Source: Clostridia bacterium (GTDB lineage Bacteria; Bacillota; Clostridia; Oscillospirales; CAG-272). Taken from it: a stretch of 63,922 nucleotides of DNA. Below the pieces are notes generated by a model. It was not told the origin of the DNA and did not search any database. It saw only the letters and a program-made list of their open reading frames with translations. The stretch covers positions 1-63,922 of the forward strand of contig JAFUNF010000025.1 in NCBI GenBank assembly GCA_017473085.1, in the 5' to 3' direction. The first letter of the stretch is position 1. Every line of letters starts with the position of its first letter. The translations under genes were made by a program, and so were the position numbers. Below, one piece after another: positions 42,948 to 51,066 of the stretch.

Positions 42948-43407
42948 AAAATCAAGGACGAAATAGGATTCGGCTCTTAGTGGAGAATTCATACTTTAGA
43001 TAATAGTGCAAACATCGCATTTGTCCAGATAATTCAAATGGGCTAAGCCCAAACCTATATTACAAGCAGAAAGAGCAAACACGCAAGTCGAAAAATCTTG
43101 TATGTTTGCTCTTTTTCTGTTGGTGAAGTTTTTGCTAACGCAAAAGTGAAGTTGTACAATGTACAGTGAAGTAGCTCGCAAATGCTCGCAGTGAAGTTAA
43201 GTTTGCCCAAAGTTGCTTTGCAACTTTTCCACTTCTGCCGTCAGGCGAAACTTCACTCACGAAGTGAACTTCACTATGGTCGGGGTTTCCCGAAGCGAGC
43301 AAAGTCGAGCTTTGGGGGTTCTCGGAGATAACTTCACTTGCCCATAGGCAAACTTAGTTAGCGTGATTTGTCCGTTAAGGACATCACGCTATTCGTCCTT
43401 GATTTTT
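42947..43407. mobile_element. Hairpin-array element C (abuts GIY-YIG gene)
   Basis: A 461-bp relative of element B with a different 16-bp perfect terminal inverted repeat (AAAAATCAAGGACGAA, 42947-42962, with 43392-43407). Shared parts: CTTAG(T)GGAGAATT, GGGCTAAGCCCAAACC, the CAGAAAGAGCAAACA hairpin, TGAAGTT/AACTTCA-spaced stems, GCCGTCAGGC, and the closing TAGCGTGAT/ATCACGCTA stem with loop GTTAA. It differs by an added AAAGTTGC-ttt-GCAACTTT stem (near 43210) and a 50-nt insertion splitting the TAT/GATA stem (43274-43328). The right end overlaps the stop codon of the GIY-YIG gene. No gene lies inside. Confidence 0.6.
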
Positions 43408-43669
43408 ATTTTATCAGCTTTTCCCTTGGAAATTCCTTAATTAAGCTTAGCTTTTCTTCTCTTGAAAGAGTCTTTATTTTGTATTCTCGTCTTTGTGCCT
43501 CAACTGAGGTTTCAAATTCCTCATAGTAAATCAATTCAACAGGTAATCGACTTCTTGTGTATTTCGCACCCTTGCCACTATTGTGGGACTTTAGCCTTTT
43601 TTCAAGATTATTAGTCCAGCCACAATAAAGCGTGCCATCTGCACACCTTAATATATATGTATAATTCAT
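43406..43669 (-). CDS. GIY-YIG nuclease-domain protein
   Basis: An 87-residue single-domain GIY-YIG protein (UPF0213/YhbQ-like). The motif pair reads Y-I-L and Y-C-G (YTYILRCADGTLYCGWT), with the conserved Arg in NNLEKRLKSHNSG and Glu in the EEFET region, so the active-site residues seem present. Its stop codon is inside the right inverted repeat of element C. GGAGAAATA precedes the ATG. Stand-alone members cut nucleic acid; a role in moving or repairing the element is a hypothesis. Confidence 0.88.
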   Translation of the reverse strand: MNYTYILRCADGTLYCGWTNNLEKRLKSHNSGKGAKYTRSRLPVELIYYEEFETSVEAQRREYKIKTLSREEKLSLIKEFPREKLIK

Positions 43670-43712
43670 TATTTCTCCATTTAATTTAATATATGAGCAA
43701 ATTTACATTTGT

Positions 43713-44072
43713 TCACTTGTTTGTATTATACTGATTTTCTATCCATGAAATTAGAAGCTTAACAATCTTTGCCTGTTGTATTTCTGTTAGCTCAACTCCC
43801 TTTGGCACCTTATACCACTTATTAAGGCAAGACCTACAACAGCAAGCACAGGCGTGCTGAGCCTTAAAGACAGGATGTCCCTTTGTTGGTGTTTGACTTC
43901 CGTCATTTTCTATATAAGCTGGTGCAAGTCGCTTTCTTATAAAATCACGAGCGTGGGCTTCAATTACCTCAATTCCCCTTTGATTTATATAAGCTATATC
44001 ATCACTACTCAAATGAAACGAGGAGCGAAACTTGGACATTTTTAGTTTTTCTAATGCTTGCTTTATTGTCAT
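43713..44072 (-). CDS. DUF4186-family protein
   Basis: A 119-residue protein of the DUF4186 type: FRSSFHLSSDDIAYI, GIEVIEAHARDFIRKRLAPA, GHPVFKAQHACACCCRSCL and WYKVPKGVEL. The closely spaced Cys block and His residues suggest a metal site. It is widespread in bacteria with no established function. It lies upstream of the GIY-YIG gene in the same direction, separated by 43 nt. No obvious promoter is seen. Confidence 0.85.
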   Translation of the reverse strand: MTIKQALEKLKMSKFRSSFHLSSDDIAYINQRGIEVIEAHARDFIRKRLAPAYIENDGSQTPTKGHPVFKAQHACACCCRSCLNKWYKVPKGVELTEIQQAKIVKLLISWIENQYNTNK

Positions 44073-44085
44073 ACTAAATCCTTTT

Positions 44086-44116
44086 AATAAAGCCCCAGTT
44101 TTTCTGGGGCTTTATT
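44086..44116 (-). terminator. Terminator after aspS
   Basis: AATAAAGCCCCAG pairs with CTGGGGCTTTATT (13 bp, 5-nt T loop), directly after the aspS stop at 44119, with U-rich flank on the minus strand. Confidence 0.88.
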
Positions 44117-44118
44117 TA

Positions 44119-45903
44119 TTATTCTTCGTCCTCTGTAATTATTGCAATACCAAGCTCAACTAAGTCAGCAGGGTTTGCATATGATGGACACTTAGACATA
44201 ATTTCAGATGCGTTTTGTGCCTTAGGGAATGCAATTACATCTCTTATATCCTCGTGACCGAGTAGCAACGTAACAAGTCTGTCAAGACCAAATGCAAGTC
44301 CACCATGAGGTGGGACACCGTATTTAAATGCTTCAAGCAGGAAGCCAAACTTTTCGTTTGCATCCTCCTTTGAAATTCCAAGTACACGGAACATATTCTC
44401 CTGCATTTCTGTGGTATTAATTCTGATTGAGCCACCACCAAGCTCAGTACCATTAAGAACGATATCGTAAGCTCTTGCTCTAACTCTTGCAGGGTCGCTT
44501 TCGATATATTGGTAATCCTCAACCATTGGTGCTGTAAATGGATGGTGCATAGCATAGAATCTTTGGTCCTCCTCGCTATACTCAAAGAGTGGGAACTCTG
44601 TTACCCATAAGAACTTAAAGTCCATTGGGTCAAGTAAGCCAAGACGCCTTGCGCACTCGCAACGAAGTGCACCAAGAGTATCAAATACAACCTTGTTTTT
44701 ATCTGCAACGACCAAAATCAAGTCGCCATCCTCAAGGCCCAGTCTTTCGTTGATTTTGTTGTTTTCTTCCTCTGTTAAGAACTTTGCATAGGATGAGGAA
44801 ACCTCTCCATTTACCTTCTTTAGCCAAGCAAGACCCTTTGCGTGATAGTGCTTAGCCTTTTCTGTAAGTGAGTCAATTTCCTTTCTTGAGAACTTGCCAC
44901 CACCCTTTACGTTGATAGCACGAACAGAGCCACCATTTTGAACTGCACCTGCAAACACCTTAAATTCAGAGCCTGCAACGATGTCGGAAATGTTATTAAG
45001 CTCAAAGCCGAAACGGATGTCAGGCTTATCTGAGCCGTATTTTTCCATAGCCTCATGCCATGTCATACGTGGGAATGGAGTTACAAGCTCCTTCTTCATA
45101 AAGTTTTTGAAAACGTACTTCATAAAGCCCTCGTTGATTTCCATAAGCTCATCCTCTGTTGTAAAGGAAACCTCCATATCAATTTGAGTGAACTCTGGCT
45201 GACGGTCAGCTCTTAGATCCTCGTCTCTGAAGCAACGAGCAATTTGAATGTAACGGTCAAAGCCCGAATACATAAGCAATTGCTTATAGATTTGTGGAGA
45301 CTGTGGAAGCGCATAGAAATTGCCCTTATGTACACGGCTTGGTACAAGATAGTCTCTTGCTCCCTCAGGTGTAGGTCTTATAAGGTTAGGTGTTTCAATG
45401 TCAATAAAGCCATTTTCATTAAAGTAGTTTCTTGTAAGATTTGTAATTTGAGATCTTGCAATAATGTTTCTTTGCATTTCAGGACGGCGAAGGTCAAGAT
45501 ATCTATGCTTCATACGAAGCTCAGCCTTTACGTCGCCACCATCAGTAATTTCAAATGGTGGTGTTTGAGCCTTGTTTAGTATCTTAAATTCGTCAACAAC
45601 AACCTCAATGTCACCCGTTGGGATATTTTTATTCTTAGTAGCTCTTTCTCTGACTACACCTTTAGCGCAAAGAACAAACTCTGCACGAACAGAAAATGCC
45701 TTGTCAAAAATTTCTCTATCAGTATTTTCGTCAAAGGCAAGCTGAACAATGCCTGTTCTATCTCTTAGGTCAATAAAGATAAGACTTCCTAAGTCCCTTT
45801 GCTTTTGAGCCCAGCCCAAAACACAAACTCTTTGTCCTATATTTTCGCTAGTTAGTGTACCACAATAATGAGTACGCTTGTCATTCTTTTCAAAAATGTC
45901 CAT
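44119..45903 (-). CDS. aspS: Aspartyl-tRNA synthetase
   Basis: A class II synthetase of 594 residues with the bacterial layout: OB anticodon-binding domain (RVCVLGWAQKQRDLGSLIFIDLRD), motif 2 (CFRDEDLRADRQPEFTQID), the GAD insertion (about 290-400) and motif 3 (GLAFGLDRLVTLLLG). Bacterial-type enzymes with GAD may be discriminating or not; that cannot be settled here. It follows hisS by 17 nt, the same hisS-aspS order as in Bacillus. The unit's leader is too short for a T-box. Confidence 0.97.
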   Translation of the reverse strand: MDIFEKNDKRTHYCGTLTSENIGQRVCVLGWAQKQRDLGSLIFIDLRDRTGIVQLAFDENTDREIFDKAFSVRAEFVLCAKGVVRERATKNKNIPTGDIEVVVDEFKILNKAQTPPFEITDGGDVKAELRMKHRYLDLRRPEMQRNIIARSQITNLTRNYFNENGFIDIETPNLIRPTPEGARDYLVPSRVHKGNFYALPQSPQIYKQLLMYSGFDRYIQIARCFRDEDLRADRQPEFTQIDMEVSFTTEDELMEINEGFMKYVFKNFMKKELVTPFPRMTWHEAMEKYGSDKPDIRFGFELNNISDIVAGSEFKVFAGAVQNGGSVRAINVKGGGKFSRKEIDSLTEKAKHYHAKGLAWLKKVNGEVSSSYAKFLTEEENNKINERLGLEDGDLILVVADKNKVVFDTLGALRCECARRLGLLDPMDFKFLWVTEFPLFEYSEEDQRFYAMHHPFTAPMVEDYQYIESDPARVRARAYDIVLNGTELGGGSIRINTTEMQENMFRVLGISKEDANEKFGFLLEAFKYGVPPHGGLAFGLDRLVTLLLGHEDIRDVIAFPKAQNASEIMSKCPSYANPADLVELGIAIITEDEE

Positions 45904-45920
45904 ATTTTTCTCCTTTAGAC

Positions 45921-47180
45921 TTAGCCTAATAATTCCTTAATTAGACTATCTATTTCAATTTCCTTTTGAGTACTATTTGTCATATCCTTAAGCTGTGCCT
46001 TGCCACACTCAAGCTCACTATCGCCCAAAATCAAGGTGTAGTGTGCGCCGATTTTGTCCGCATATTTCATTTGTGCCTTTAGGCTTCTTGCACTTATGTC
46101 ACATTCTGCATACACGCCCTTATTTCTTAATTGAGATACCAAGGAAAGTGCCTTTGCTCTTGCATCCTTGCCCATAGGTGCGATATAAACGAGAGGCTTA
46201 AGAGCTTCAGCTTGTGGCACACCACTTGCCTCCATAGCTAAAATAAGACGAGTAAGTCCCATACCAAAGCCGATTCCTGGAAGCGATGGTCCACCTAATT
46301 GCTCCATAAGTCCGTCGTAACGTCCACCACCACAAATTGTACTCTGTGCACCTATCTTGTTACAAATAAACTCAAATACGGTTTTGGTGTAATAGTCAAG
46401 TCCACGTACTATTCTTGTGTCAACCTTATAATCTATACCCTGTGCATTCAGGTAGGATTTTAAATCGTTAAAGTGCTCGTCACACTCAGTGCAAAGATAA
46501 TCAATTGTACAAGGTGCATCCTTTGCAATTTCAGAGCAAATTGGACTCTTACAATCAAGGACACGCAAGGGGTTAGTCTTAAGTCTTTCACGACAGGTAT
46601 CGCAAAGCTTGTCCTCGTGGGATTTGAAATAATTTACAAGTGCCTCTCTGTACTTAGGTCTGCACTCAGGACAACCGATTGAGTTTATGTGAAGCTCAAC
46701 GTCCTTTATTTCAAGCTCCTTGAAAAGTGTGTTTGCAAGAGCAATAACAGTTGCATCGGCACTTGCATCCTTAGTACCAAACATTTCCGTACCAAATTGG
46801 AAAAACTCACGGCTTCTGCCTGCCTGTGGCTTTTCATATCTAAAGCAATTTATAAGGTAAAAGTATCTTAGAGGCATAACATCAGATGCCTTGCCGTTTT
46901 CTATAATTGCACGAACAACAGATGCAGTGCCCTCTGGTCTTAATGCAAAGGTACGCTCCTCCTTATCCTGAAAAACATACATTTCCTTTTGCACAACGTC
47001 AGTAACCTCACCAACGCCACGCTTAAACAAGGAAAGCTCCTCAAAGGTAGGTGTGCGAATTTCACCAAAGCCAAATCTCGTTGCTACCTCCGTTGCCTTG
47101 CTTTCTATTTTTTGCCAAACAAGTGCATCAGCTGGAAAAATATCCATAGTGCCTCTTGGCTTTTGAATTTTAACTGCCAT
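45921..47180 (-). CDS. hisS: Histidyl-tRNA synthetase
   Basis: A class II synthetase of 419 residues. Motif 2 is NCFRYEKPQAGRSREFFQFG, the HisA segment is RGLDYYTKTVFEF, and the HisB segment is GGGRYDGLMEQLGG with GFGMGLTRLILAM, followed by a C-terminal anticodon-binding domain (about 325-419). A four-Cys cluster (CPECRP, CDTCRER, then CSEIAKDAPC and CTECDEHF) sits in the insertion domain and probably binds zinc. First gene of the hisS-aspS operon; AAGGAG precedes the ATG. Confidence 0.97.
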   Translation of the reverse strand: MAVKIQKPRGTMDIFPADALVWQKIESKATEVATRFGFGEIRTPTFEELSLFKRGVGEVTDVVQKEMYVFQDKEERTFALRPEGTASVVRAIIENGKASDVMPLRYFYLINCFRYEKPQAGRSREFFQFGTEMFGTKDASADATVIALANTLFKELEIKDVELHINSIGCPECRPKYREALVNYFKSHEDKLCDTCRERLKTNPLRVLDCKSPICSEIAKDAPCTIDYLCTECDEHFNDLKSYLNAQGIDYKVDTRIVRGLDYYTKTVFEFICNKIGAQSTICGGGRYDGLMEQLGGPSLPGIGFGMGLTRLILAMEASGVPQAEALKPLVYIAPMGKDARAKALSLVSQLRNKGVYAECDISARSLKAQMKYADKIGAHYTLILGDSELECGKAQLKDMTNSTQKEIEIDSLIKELLG

Positions 47181-47236
47181 ACTAACTCCTTATCGCATAT
47201 ACTATAACGTATGCATTATTTAAAAGTCTTTAATAT

Positions 47237-47264
47237 ATTATAGCATCTTTATTTCGTATGTCAA
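47237..47264 (-). promoter_or_regulatory. Promoter of the hisS-aspS operon
   Basis: Minus-strand TTGACA (47259-47264) and TATAAT (47237-47242) with a 16-nt spacer. The leader is about 50 nt with one small imperfect palindrome, GCATACGTTATAGTATATGC. Confidence 0.85.
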
Positions 47265-47280
47265 TATGAGAAAATAAAAA

Positions 47281-47305
47281 AATTCTCGGCAAAGCACCGA
47301 GAATT
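47281..47305 (-). terminator. Terminator after spoVG
   Basis: AATTCTCGG/CCGAGAATT stem with 7-nt loop, 10-34 nt past the spoVG stop, followed on the minus strand by a long U tract. Confidence 0.9.
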
Positions 47306-47314
47306 AGTTTTTAG

Positions 47315-47602
47315 TTATACGCCCTGTGGCTCCTCAAACTCTGCATCAGCAAGGCCCTCGAAATAAGCCTTGATTACAGCGCCCTCAAGCTCTGCTCTAA
47401 ACTCTGAGTTGATAGGATGAACAATATCTCTGTATGTGCCATCAGGATTCTTACGGCTTGGCATAACAATAAAATACTTGTCCTTTGCGTTGATAACCTT
47501 TACATCATGTACTGCAAGTGCACCGTCAAAGGTAACGGATACAACTGCTTTCATTGGTCCCTCGTTGAAAAACTTTCTGATTTTAATGTCGGTAATAGTC
47601 AT
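47315..47602 (-). CDS. spoVG: SpoVG family RNA/DNA-binding regulator
   Basis: A 95-residue SpoVG: ITDIKIRKF at the start, MKAVVSVTFDGALAVHDVKVI, FIVMPSRKNPDGTYRDIVHPI (the signature), then a C-terminal helix. The protein is a nucleic-acid-binding regulator linked to septation and spore cortex in Bacillus and to global regulation in other Firmicutes. It is a single-gene unit; I found no clear sigma-H promoter in the 155-bp gap upstream, only an AT-rich stretch with a TATAAT on the minus strand near 47690. Confidence 0.95.
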   Translation of the reverse strand: MTITDIKIRKFFNEGPMKAVVSVTFDGALAVHDVKVINAKDKYFIVMPSRKNPDGTYRDIVHPINSEFRAELEGAVIKAYFEGLADAEFEEPQGV

Positions 47603-47803
47603 TTTTATTTCCTCACTTTCAGTCTGCCCATGCTTGTCCTATAAGAGTTTGAGAACACATCCAGAGCAATTTTTATTTGACACAATAATTATATCAAATA
47701 AATGTGAATAAATTGAGTATAATGTGAAATGGTTTTGTGAAATGGTATAGTATTTTTTGTGACGAAGTGTCGCTTTTTATCAATTTTAGGGAGGTTTTCT
47801 GTT

Positions 47804-49159
47804 ATGGCAATTAAGAATACTAATTTTTCGCCAATGGAAATTCATAATTTCTTTACAGATGCTAAGCAAATATTTTTCATTGGAGTCGGTGGGGTTAGCA
47901 TGTCCTCACTTGCAACCTACACACGATATATGGGCAAGGATGTGTATGGATACGACAGCAAAAGAACTAAAATAACCAAAAAGCTTGAAGGACTGTGTAA
48001 GATAACCTACAAATCAACACCAGACAACATAGAGGGAATGGACTTAGTTGTTTACACAGGTGCAATTGACGAGGATAATTTTGAATATAAGCATGCTAAA
48101 AAAAGGGGTATCCCATTAGTTTCACGTGCGAATTTCCTTGGATATGTTGTATCAAAATACAAAAGACGAATAGGCGTGTGTGGAATGCACGGAAAAAGTA
48201 CAACCACAGCTATGCTCGAGGAAATATTTACAAAAAGTGGCAGATGCCCTACTGTCTTTTGTGGTGCAGAAATGAAATCAACAGGGTCCTGCAGCGTTAT
48301 CGGCAAAGAAAACGTGTGCATTTTTGAGGCTTGCGAATACTTAGACTCCTTTTTATGCCTATGTCCAACAGATGCAGGAGTGCTTAATATCGATAGCGAG
48401 CATTTAGACTATTTTAAATCAACTGACGAGATAATAAAATCCTTTAATAAATTTGTAAAGAACGCACAGAGTGTCTACATTAACGCAGATGACCCTCTTT
48501 CAAGGAGCATATCACACAAAAGCATAATAACTTATGGAATCGAAAACAAAGCAGACTATATGGCAGAAATTTTATCTCCTGATAGCTACATTGTTTACTA
48601 TAAGGGTGCTCCTCTTGTCCAGTGTCAGCTATTATTGTGTGGCAAGCACTATATTTACGATAGCCTATGCGCATTTGCGATAGCTCATAGCTGTGGCATC
48701 GCCCCCACTGTAATTTCAAATGCCTTGAAAGGCTTCAAGGGTGTTAAAAGACGAATGGACTATTTAGGAAAAACAGACACAGGGGTAGATATTTTTGAGG
48801 ATTATGCCCATCATCCCAATGAAATTAAATGCACTCTTAATTCACTTTATCAATCTGGCAAAAATAATATTCTCTGTGTTTTTCAGCCTCATACCTATTC
48901 AAGAACTGTGTCCCTGTATGATGAATTTTGCTCCTCCTTTAAGGGTGTTGGTAATCTTATCATTCTTCCTACCTTTAGTGCAAGAGAAGAAAACATTTAT
49001 GGCTTGAGCGAGGAGCAATTTGCCAAGGATTGTGGTGGCAACCTCATCAAAAGCACGCGCGAGGTGGTTGAGATAATACACACAACAAAAAGTGACCTTG
49101 TGCTTTTGTTAGGCGCTGGGGACCTTTGTGGAATAAAGGAAGCACTTTTCAAGCAATAA
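47804..49159 (+). CDS. murC: UDP-N-acetylmuramate-L-alanine ligase
   Basis: It adds L-Ala to UDP-MurNAc in peptidoglycan synthesis. At 451 residues, it has the MurC N-terminal loop FFIGVGGVSMSSLA, the ATP loop GMHGKSTTTAM (Ser after the Lys, as in many clostridial MurC), the glutamate near CEYLDSFL, and the FEDYAHHPNEIKCTL block specific to MurC rather than MurD/E/F. GGGAGG precedes the ATG at 47804; an in-frame GTG at 47759 lacks a ribosome site. A related Mpl ligase is less likely because the HHPNEI block and length fit MurC. Confidence 0.88.
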   Translation: MAIKNTNFSPMEIHNFFTDAKQIFFIGVGGVSMSSLATYTRYMGKDVYGYDSKRTKITKKLEGLCKITYKSTPDNIEGMDLVVYTGAIDEDNFEYKHAKKRGIPLVSRANFLGYVVSKYKRRIGVCGMHGKSTTTAMLEEIFTKSGRCPTVFCGAEMKSTGSCSVIGKENVCIFEACEYLDSFLCLCPTDAGVLNIDSEHLDYFKSTDEIIKSFNKFVKNAQSVYINADDPLSRSISHKSIITYGIENKADYMAEILSPDSYIVYYKGAPLVQCQLLLCGKHYIYDSLCAFAIAHSCGIAPTVISNALKGFKGVKRRMDYLGKTDTGVDIFEDYAHHPNEIKCTLNSLYQSGKNNILCVFQPHTYSRTVSLYDEFCSSFKGVGNLIILPTFSAREENIYGLSEEQFAKDCGGNLIKSTREVVEIIHTTKSDLVLLLGAGDLCGIKEALFKQ

Positions 49160-49173
49160 ATTTTGTTAAATAC

Positions 49174-49202
49174 TTTACTTTATAAAAGTTTTGTGCTACA
49201 AT
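49174..49202 (+). promoter_or_regulatory. Promoter of the methyltransferase-hslO unit
   Basis: TTTACT (49174-49179) and TACAAT (49197-49202), 17-nt spacer, 31 nt before the ATG at 49234. A TGTG sequence immediately before the -10 hexamer gives an extended -10 character. Confidence 0.65.
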
Positions 49203-49233
49203 GTACGAAGTATATAAGTGAAGGGAGAGTAAA

Positions 49234-49995
49234 ATGAAAGATAAGCAATATTCTTCAATAGCTTCGGTTTACGACCGATTAAATTATGGCTGTGACTATG
49301 TGGCTATTGCAGAGTTTTTAACTAAGGAAATTCGCGAAAATGAACGCATAAGCACCAGCTTAGTCTTAGACCTTGCCTGTGGCACAGGTAAGCTTACCTT
49401 CCTTTTGCGTGACCAAGGCTTTGATATGACAGGCGTTGACTTAAGCGAGGAGATGCTATCGCAAGCCAAGGATATATGCTACGAAAAGGGTATTAATGAT
49501 ATACTATGGTTATGTCAGGATATGACCAACTTTGAGCTTTATGGCACTGTTGATGCCTGTGTTTGTACTCTTGATAGCATAAATTACCTTACCAAGCTAA
49601 GTGACGTAAAAAGGTGCTTTTCTCTTGTTCACAATTACTTAATTCCCGATGGAGTGTTTGTTTTTGATATAAATACACCAAAAAGATTCAAAGACCTTTA
49701 TGGTCAAAACGACTATATTCTTGAGGACAAGGGCACACTACTTGCATGGCAAAACGACTACAACGAAAGAACCAGGCTTTGCAAATTCTATCTTAGCATT
49801 TTCGAGGAGCAACCAAACGGAAGCTACGAAAGATATGATGAAATACAAGTAGAAAGGTGCTATTCAAGAAAGCAAATTGAGAAGGCACTTATTGACTGTG
49901 GCTTTGAAATCATACACGTCAAGGGGGATTTTACAGAAAATTCTGCTTGCGAGGACAACGAAAAATGGTGCTTTACCGTAAGATGTAAAAAATAA
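49234..49995 (+). CDS. Class I SAM-dependent methyltransferase
   Basis: A 253-residue methyltransferase of the YxxY/Methyltransf_25 type: YSSIASVYDRLNYGCDY at the start, motif I LVLDLACGTGKLT near 46-58, GVDLSEEMLSQAK (motif II), and DACVCTLDSINYL (motif III/IV). The substrate is unknown; this form is common next to hslO in Clostridia. It ends 12 nt before hslO and GGGAGAG precedes the ATG. Confidence 0.85.
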   Translation: MKDKQYSSIASVYDRLNYGCDYVAIAEFLTKEIRENERISTSLVLDLACGTGKLTFLLRDQGFDMTGVDLSEEMLSQAKDICYEKGINDILWLCQDMTNFELYGTVDACVCTLDSINYLTKLSDVKRCFSLVHNYLIPDGVFVFDINTPKRFKDLYGQNDYILEDKGTLLAWQNDYNERTRLCKFYLSIFEEQPNGSYERYDEIQVERCYSRKQIEKALIDCGFEIIHVKGDFTENSACEDNEKWCFTVRCKK

Positions 49996-50007
49996 AAGGA
50001 GAAACAA

Positions 50008-50898
50008 ATGTCAACTATTTTACGTGCTATGACACGAGATGGAAGTGCTCGTGCCTATGTTATAAATTCAACCGATATTGTAAACGAGGCTATTAAGCAT
50101 CACAACACATCCCCTACTGCCACTGCTCTTTTAGGTAGACTCTTAACAGCAAGCTCCGTTATGGGTACAATGTTACCTGAGCCTGAATGCACAATGACTG
50201 TTGCTATTCGTGGAAATGGTCTCTCGGGCACTACCCTTTGTGTAAGTGACTATTACGGAAACGTAAAGGGCTATATTGCCAACCCCTGTGCAGATAAGCC
50301 ACTTAAGCCAAACGGAAAGCTTGATGTTTCTGGTATTGTAGGTGGTGGTATTCTCTCTGTATCCAAGGACGTAGGCGATGAGGTACCCTACAATGGCAAT
50401 ATTGAGCTTGTGTCAGGCGAGGTTGCCGAGGATATTGCCCAGTATTATGCAACAAGTGAGCAAACTCCTACCCTTTGTGCTCTTGGTGTTTTAGTAGGCA
50501 AGGATTACAGATGCCAGTCTGCTGGTGGAGTTTTTGTTCAACTGCTCCCCTTCCCTGACGAGGAGGTTATTTCCAAGCTTGAGGAAAACGCAAAAAAGCT
50601 TTCAAACGTGTCTACACTTTTCGACAAAGGTCTTTCAAATGAGGACGTTTTAAAGGTTGCACTTGATGGAATTGAATATGACCTTTTTGACGAATTAACA
50701 GTAGAATACAAGTGCGATTGCACACGTGAACGCACAGAAAGGGCACTATTTAGCATTGGCAAAAAAGAGGTTGAAAAAATCTTTTCCGAGCAAAGAGAAA
50801 ACGGCGAGGAAGAAAAAATAACTCTTGATTGCCACTTCTGTAACAAAAAGTACGAATTTACAAAGGAGCAAGCTCTTGCACTTTTTGATAAAAAATAA
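50008..50898 (+). CDS. hslO: Redox-regulated holdase chaperone Hsp33
   Basis: A 296-residue Hsp33. The N-terminal substrate domain contains GNGLSGTTLCVSDYYGNVKGYI and QSAGGVFVQLLP. The C-terminal redox switch has the four zinc-binding Cys as CDC (about residue 236) and CHFC (about 274). Oxidation releases zinc and activates the chaperone. In Bacillus hslO lies near ftsH and tilS; here it is 33 kb away. It is cotranscribed with the methyltransferase. Confidence 0.95.
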   Translation: MSTILRAMTRDGSARAYVINSTDIVNEAIKHHNTSPTATALLGRLLTASSVMGTMLPEPECTMTVAIRGNGLSGTTLCVSDYYGNVKGYIANPCADKPLKPNGKLDVSGIVGGGILSVSKDVGDEVPYNGNIELVSGEVAEDIAQYYATSEQTPTLCALGVLVGKDYRCQSAGGVFVQLLPFPDEEVISKLEENAKKLSNVSTLFDKGLSNEDVLKVALDGIEYDLFDELTVEYKCDCTRERTERALFSIGKKEVEKIFSEQRENGEEEKITLDCHFCNKKYEFTKEQALALFDKK

Positions 50899-50918
50899 CT
50901 TTAATTAAACAACAAAAC

Positions 50919-50962
50919 GAGAGAACATTTTGGCTACATCAAGCGATTTGTTCTCTCTTTTA
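50919..50962 (+). terminator. Terminator after hslO
   Basis: GAGAGAACA (50919-50927) pairs with TGTTCTCTC (50949-50957), followed by TTTTATTTTT. Confidence 0.8.
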
Positions 50963-51002
50963 TTTTTCCAGATATTTTCTTTGATTTTTGGCTTAAGCTC
51001 TA

Positions 51003-51031
51003 TTTACTTTTACAATATTATATGCTAAAAT
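51003..51031 (+). promoter_or_regulatory. Promoter of uvrB-uvrA
   Basis: TTTACT (51003-51008) and TAAAAT (51026-51031), 17-nt spacer, 36 nt before the GTG at 51067. No LexA-type CGAACNNNNGTTCG box is visible near it. Confidence 0.65.
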
Positions 51032-51066
51032 ATCCTTTAGGAAAATTACTTTAAGGAGGCATTTTT

